This document shows positions 55,645 to 58,295 of a stretch of DNA of 58,295 bases, one piece after another. This stretch comes from Dictyobacter arantiisoli (lineage in GTDB: Bacteria > Chloroflexota > Ktedonobacteria > Ktedonobacterales > Ktedonobacteraceae): the NCBI RefSeq assembly GCF_008326305.1, contig NZ_BIXY01000008.1, positions 59,918-118,212 on the forward strand, read 5' to 3'. Each line of letters opens with the position of its first letter. Within the stretch, counting starts at the first letter, position 1. The notes below the pieces were generated by a model. The model searched no databases. It was not told where the DNA came from and saw nothing but the letters and a program-made list of their open reading frames with translations. The translations under genes and the position numbers were made by a program.

Positions 55645-55758
55645 ATGCAAGAGGCAGCGATGGGAAAAATGAACGATGCATTTCAAACGTCCAGTGATGA
55701 TCATGATAAGGATTTATCGAATGATGACGGCCTGGATGAGGGGGATGAATTGCCATAA
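55645..55758 (+). other. Small acidic reading frame, uncertain
   Basis: A 37-codon frame starts MQEAAMGKMNDAFQ and ends in an Asp/Glu-rich tail (DDGLDEGDELP). The same frame is open for about 84 bp upstream without ATG. No family recognised and no good ribosome binding site. It may be the tail of a broken gene. The surrounding 55265-55820 region is otherwise decayed sequence. Confidence 0.25.
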
Positions 55759-55821
55759 AAACAGGGAAATTTGAGGAACTGCCGTAAGATTTGCCGTAAG
55801 TAGAGGGTTGCTACAGAAAAG

Positions 55822-55864
55822 AAAAGCGTCTCAAGTGGCTTGTGGCCTTGCTTGAGACGCTTTT
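55822..55864 (-). terminator. Terminator downstream of tRNA-Leu
   Basis: AAAAGCGTCTCAAG (55822-55835) pairs perfectly with 55851-55864, a 14-bp stem with a 15-nt loop. On the minus strand it is followed by CTTTTCTTTT-like sequence and lies 15 bp after the tRNA 3' end. Confidence 0.8.
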
Positions 55865-55878
55865 TCCTAACAACTGAG

Positions 55879-55959
55879 TGCCGATGGAGAGATTCGAACC
55901 CTCAACCCTTGCGGGATCTGTTTTTGAGACAGACGCGTATACCGTTCCGCCACATCGGC
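55879..55959 (-). tRNA. tRNA-Leu (anticodon CAA)
   Basis: The minus-strand sequence folds as a class II tRNA. Acceptor arms GCCGATG and CATCGGC pair. The anticodon stem TCTGT/ACAGA holds the loop CTCAAAA, giving CAA (Leu, UUG codon). A long variable arm (CCCGCAAGGG) and the T-loop GTTCGAAT follow. The discriminator base is A. The CCA end is not encoded. Confidence 0.95.
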
Positions 55960-56338
55960 TTGTCCTTGACGGGTTGTATAATACCGCATCTATACGTGGT
56001 TGTCAATAGCTTTTTGGGCTTTTTTTGTCAGTCGGTATTTTTGATCCGGTTTTGATGCGTGGATGTCTTGCGCGTGTTGTTTTTTTGCCCGTTCCTGAAT
56101 CAGGTTGCGCCTCGTCTCGCCTCGCCTCGTCGGGACCTATGGTTGATTGGTTGGTTGGTTGGGCCTTCTGGGCCAAAGAATGTGATAGCACTGGATGCTT
56201 CTTTATACTGCTCCGATTTTCGTATGCAAATGTGTGCAAGCACACCTCCACGCAGAATTTCGTTGTTGCTGCTTCATCCTCAACAGCCTCCCTGCCGAAG
56301 CATTTTGGTCTTCTATCAAGTCCACAGCCGATTTTACG
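55960..56338. other. Region between tRNA-Leu and tnpB, presumed right end of the IS607-type element
   Basis: 379 bp without a credible protein gene. In IS607/IS605 elements the guide RNA overlaps the 3' end of tnpB and runs to the element end, so this stretch should contain that RNA and the boundary. I cannot fix the edge. Short tandem repeats occur at 56109-56163. Confidence 0.4.
56109..56163. repeat. Short tandem repeats (GCCTC and TTGG types) next to the IS607-type element
   Basis: A GCCTCGTCTCGCCTCGCCTC tract at 56109-56128 is followed by a TTGATTGGTTGGTTGGTTGG tract at 56143-56162. Both are short-unit repeats in the 3' flank of tnpB, perhaps part of the element end. Confidence 0.6.
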
Positions 56339-57475
56339 TCATTCGTCCAAGCCAGTACCGGAGACGGCTTGATCAATGAGCCCGATCAAGCGAAGGGCTT
56401 CCTGCAAGATGTTGAGCGAGGCGTTATAATCGCGATCTTGCCTCAATTCGTAGTAAGCGCAGGTAGGGTCCTGGCACACAAAGATCCGATCGGAAAGCGT
56501 GATGTCGTCCCATCTCCACTGGCATGCATGGCACTGTTTGCTCGAAGGGAAAAATCGCCCTACTTTCACGACCTGCCCACCCCGTTGCTCGACCTTACTG
56601 GTCAACAGCGCCAGCAGTTTGCCCAGGGCCGCATCAGAGAACGAGCGAGCCAGATGGCGATTCTTGAGCAACCCTTTGAGATGCAGATCTTCAATGCCAA
56701 TGATGCCGTAACAGTCTGCCAGCCGTGTGGTAAGCTTTTGGAGCACATCATCACGCTTACAGGTAACCCGATAATGCAATCGAGCTACCTGCCGTCGTGC
56801 TTTCTCGCGGTTCTTTGACCCTTGTTTGCGACGGTGGAGCCGTTTGTTGGCTTGCCGAAGCTTCTTGAGGTTCGTTTTGAGGAACGCTTGGTTCTCGCAT
56901 TCCTCGCCCGTACTCAAGGTCGCTAATCGGTTCAAGCCGACGTCCCCGCCCACCGCTGCGGGTCGCTTCTGTGGCACTTCATCAGGAACTTCCACTGTGA
57001 TCGAAATGAACCACCAATCTGCCTGGCGGGTTACACGAGCCCCGCTGATTTTCCCCTTGAAGCGAAGATTTTCGGCGAGGTTCACCCAACCGAGTTTTGG
57101 TATCCAGACGCGATGATCACCAAGCTCAAACTGATCGTTTGCGAGATAAAAGCTTGGTTTGCTTTTCTTTTTGCTTTTGAACTTCGGATAGTGGGCTTTT
57201 TTCTCAAAGAAAGCGGTAAATGCCTTGCCCAGGTCGAGGAACGGTTGATCTGACGCGTTTTTCGTTACTTCCCATGTCCAAGGAAACTGTTCCCGACGGA
57301 TGGCATTAAACTGTTTCTTGAGCTTCAATGCAGTAGGTTTCTCTCCTGCAGCATACTGCCGGTTCCACTCCGCCAGCGCCCAATTCCACACATATCGCGA
57401 GGTTCCGGCAGCCTTCGACAAAGAGACGAACTGCTCGGCAGTAGGATGGAGGCGCATCTTATGAGCTTTGATCAT
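56339..57475 (-). CDS. tnpB: TnpB, RuvC-type RNA-guided nuclease of an IS607-type element
   Basis: About 378 residues, starting at the ATG at 57475. The N-terminal OrfB helix-turn-helix (MRLHPTAEQ, then YVWNWALAEWNRQY) and the split RuvC nuclease are present: Asp in GGDVGLNRLATL, Glu in GIEDLHLKG, a Cys4 zinc knuckle (CHAC and CQDPTC), and Asp in QDRDYNASLNI. All catalytic residues are in place, so the protein may be active. In this family it cuts DNA next to a transposon-adjacent motif using an RNA from the element's right end, and helps the element persist. It overlaps tnpA by 17 bp. Confidence 0.93.
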   Translation of the reverse strand: MIKAHKMRLHPTAEQFVSLSKAAGTSRYVWNWALAEWNRQYAAGEKPTALKLKKQFNAIRREQFPWTWEVTKNASDQPFLDLGKAFTAFFEKKAHYPKFKSKKKSKPSFYLANDQFELGDHRVWIPKLGWVNLAENLRFKGKISGARVTRQADWWFISITVEVPDEVPQKRPAAVGGDVGLNRLATLSTGEECENQAFLKTNLKKLRQANKRLHRRKQGSKNREKARRQVARLHYRVTCKRDDVLQKLTTRLADCYGIIGIEDLHLKGLLKNRHLARSFSDAALGKLLALLTSKVEQRGGQVVKVGRFFPSSKQCHACQWRWDDITLSDRIFVCQDPTCAYYELRQDRDYNASLNILQEALRLIGLIDQAVSGTGLDE

Positions 57476-58085
57476 CGTTCGCCCCTTTGCCCAAAGCCGC
57501 TGCTCGCAGAGCATTCTTGTGGGAACGCAAGCCATGCAGCCGCGCAGAAAAGACCGTCACAATGGCGATAACATCACGCACCAGTTCTTCCTCGGGGGAG
57601 AAGGTTTCATCATTGATGACCACGATATCCGTCCCATGGCGCTGACAGAACGCCTCAAACCAGTCGTAGCCAAAACGCACAAAGCGATCCTGGTAGGCAA
57701 TGATCAGTTGGCGCACCTGCCCAAGCTCGATCTGCTCGATGATGGAATTGAACCCCTTGCGTTTGTAGTTGAGGGCGGAGCCAACGTCTTCGATCCATTG
57801 ATCCACCGCAATGGAATGATCGAGGCAATAGGCTCGCAACGCTTGCATCTGAATGACAAGATCTTTCTTCTGGGCGGGTGAGGAGACGCGAGCATACGCA
57901 ATGACCCCGCCACTCTGTGGAGCAATGAGCCCACGGTACTGCAAGTATTGTTCATGGGTATAATAGCGGCGATTGGTCGGGCTGCGAAAGGCAGGAAAAA
58001 TCCCCTTGCGATCCCATTTCTGCAAAGTATTGACCGACTTGCCGATTAATTTCCCAAACTGTTTTGGTGAATATGTATGCTCCAT
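57459..58085 (-). CDS. tnpA: TnpA, IS607-family serine recombinase
   Basis: About 208 residues from the ATG at 58085. An N-terminal MerR-like HTH (YSPKQFGKLIGKSVNTLQKW, then YYTHEQYLQY) precedes a small serine-recombinase domain: nucleophile Ser in YARVSSPAQ, EDVGSALNYKRKG, and DRFVRFGYDW with the conserved Arg. It catalyses single-step excision and integration of the element. The start is uncertain: the ribosome binding site is weak, and an in-frame start 69 bp earlier exists. Overlaps tnpB by 17 bp, so the two are co-translated. Confidence 0.92.
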   Translation of the reverse strand: MEHTYSPKQFGKLIGKSVNTLQKWDRKGIFPAFRSPTNRRYYTHEQYLQYRGLIAPQSGGVIAYARVSSPAQKKDLVIQMQALRAYCLDHSIAVDQWIEDVGSALNYKRKGFNSIIEQIELGQVRQLIIAYQDRFVRFGYDWFEAFCQRHGTDIVVINDETFSPEEELVRDVIAIVTVFSARLHGLRSHKNALRAAALGKGANDDQSS

Positions 58086-58187
58086 GAATAGTGTATAACA
58101 TATTTTACCTCGTTTTTCAATACAGTTGTAAGCTCTTTCTATAAGGATGAGCAAGGGGCCAGTACAAGTTGTCAGGGCTTTCCAATT

Positions 58188-58295
58188 CTAAAAAACGGAA
58201 CAGTAGCCAGTGAGCAAGAGATCAAGAGCCTTGTCATACGATGCATCAAAATAGCGCATCTGTCGGGCAACATTGCACACGCCGACACGATCCAT
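58188..58295 (-). CDS. Partial reading frame running off the right edge
   Basis: The minus-strand frame is open from the window edge to TAG at 58188 and encodes 35 residues, including ARQMRYFDASYDKALDLL. Not recognised. The upstream part is outside the window, so it may be a real C-terminus. It lies 102 bp from the tnpA start. Confidence 0.3.
   Translation of the reverse strand: MDRVGVCNVARQMRYFDASYDKALDLLLTGYCSVF

Larger units (their letters stand above)
56339..58085 (-). mobile_element. IS607-type insertion element (tnpA-tnpB), ends not resolved
   Basis: Overlapping tnpA (serine recombinase with MerR-like HTH) and tnpB define the IS607 family. Both genes look intact. IS607 elements make no target duplication and have short, non-inverted ends, so the boundaries cannot be called by eye. 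They lie somewhere within about 55960-56338 and 58086-58295. Confidence 0.85.

Noticed and set aside
56339-57535. Longer TnpB start 20 codons upstream.
   Set aside because: That start lies inside tnpA without a binding site, and the extra residues do not match the family N-terminus (MIKAHKMRLHPTAEQ fits).

Overview
The window looks like accessory chromosome of a large-genome, mid-GC soil bacterium. The dense mix of TetR, MerR, AraC and HxlR regulators, giant NRPS genes, an IS607-type element and several gene fragments suggests a Ktedonobacteria-like member of the Chloroflexota. That placement is inference; no taxonomic marker gene is present beyond one tRNA.

Positions 1-38136 hold a lipopeptide-type NRPS locus in two opposed blocks. 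On the plus strand are the 3' end of one NRPS (A-T), a 3728-residue NRPS (C-A-T-C-A-T-C-A-T-C) and a terminal NRPS (atypical C-like domain-A-T-TE). By hand reading of the ten-residue adenylation codes they would load Thr, Thr, Gly, an aromatic/hydrophobic residue and Asp, with thioesterase release. Two paralogous HTH-GNAT proteins follow, then a stand-alone fatty acyl-AMP ligase. On the minus strand, a cytochrome P450 precedes a ~5193-residue hybrid: KS, an AT-like region without its catalytic Ser, a DH remnant, ACP, C-A-T, C-A(Val)-T-E, C-A(Thr)-T-E. The two blocks converge on a perfect 37-bp stem with a 3-nt loop. A plausible order is: the ligase makes acyl-AMP, the acyl chain enters at the ACP of the KS protein, that protein makes an acyl-X-D-Val-D-Thr intermediate, a protein left of the window continues the chain, and the plus-strand proteins finish and release it.

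Positions 38288-49879 are regulatory and redox genes: TetR diverging from an SDR pair with an operator-like palindrome in the promoter, a double-MerR regulator, two AraC-type regulators, a RibD/DHFR-like reductase, NmrA-like and DUF5519 proteins, and HxlR. Broken genes are interspersed: an isochorismatase fragment, an alpha/beta hydrolase with one in-frame TGA, and a B3/4-domain fragment.

Positions 50108-54464 carry a sugar-phosphate-isomerase-like TIM barrel and a compact tyrosine/homogentisate operon (hpd, fumarylacetoacetate hydrolase, homogentisate dioxygenase), closed by a good terminator. After a GNAT gene and decayed sequence come tRNA-Leu(CAA), with its own terminator, and an IS607-type element (tnpA overlapping tnpB). 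A minus-strand reading frame runs off the right edge.
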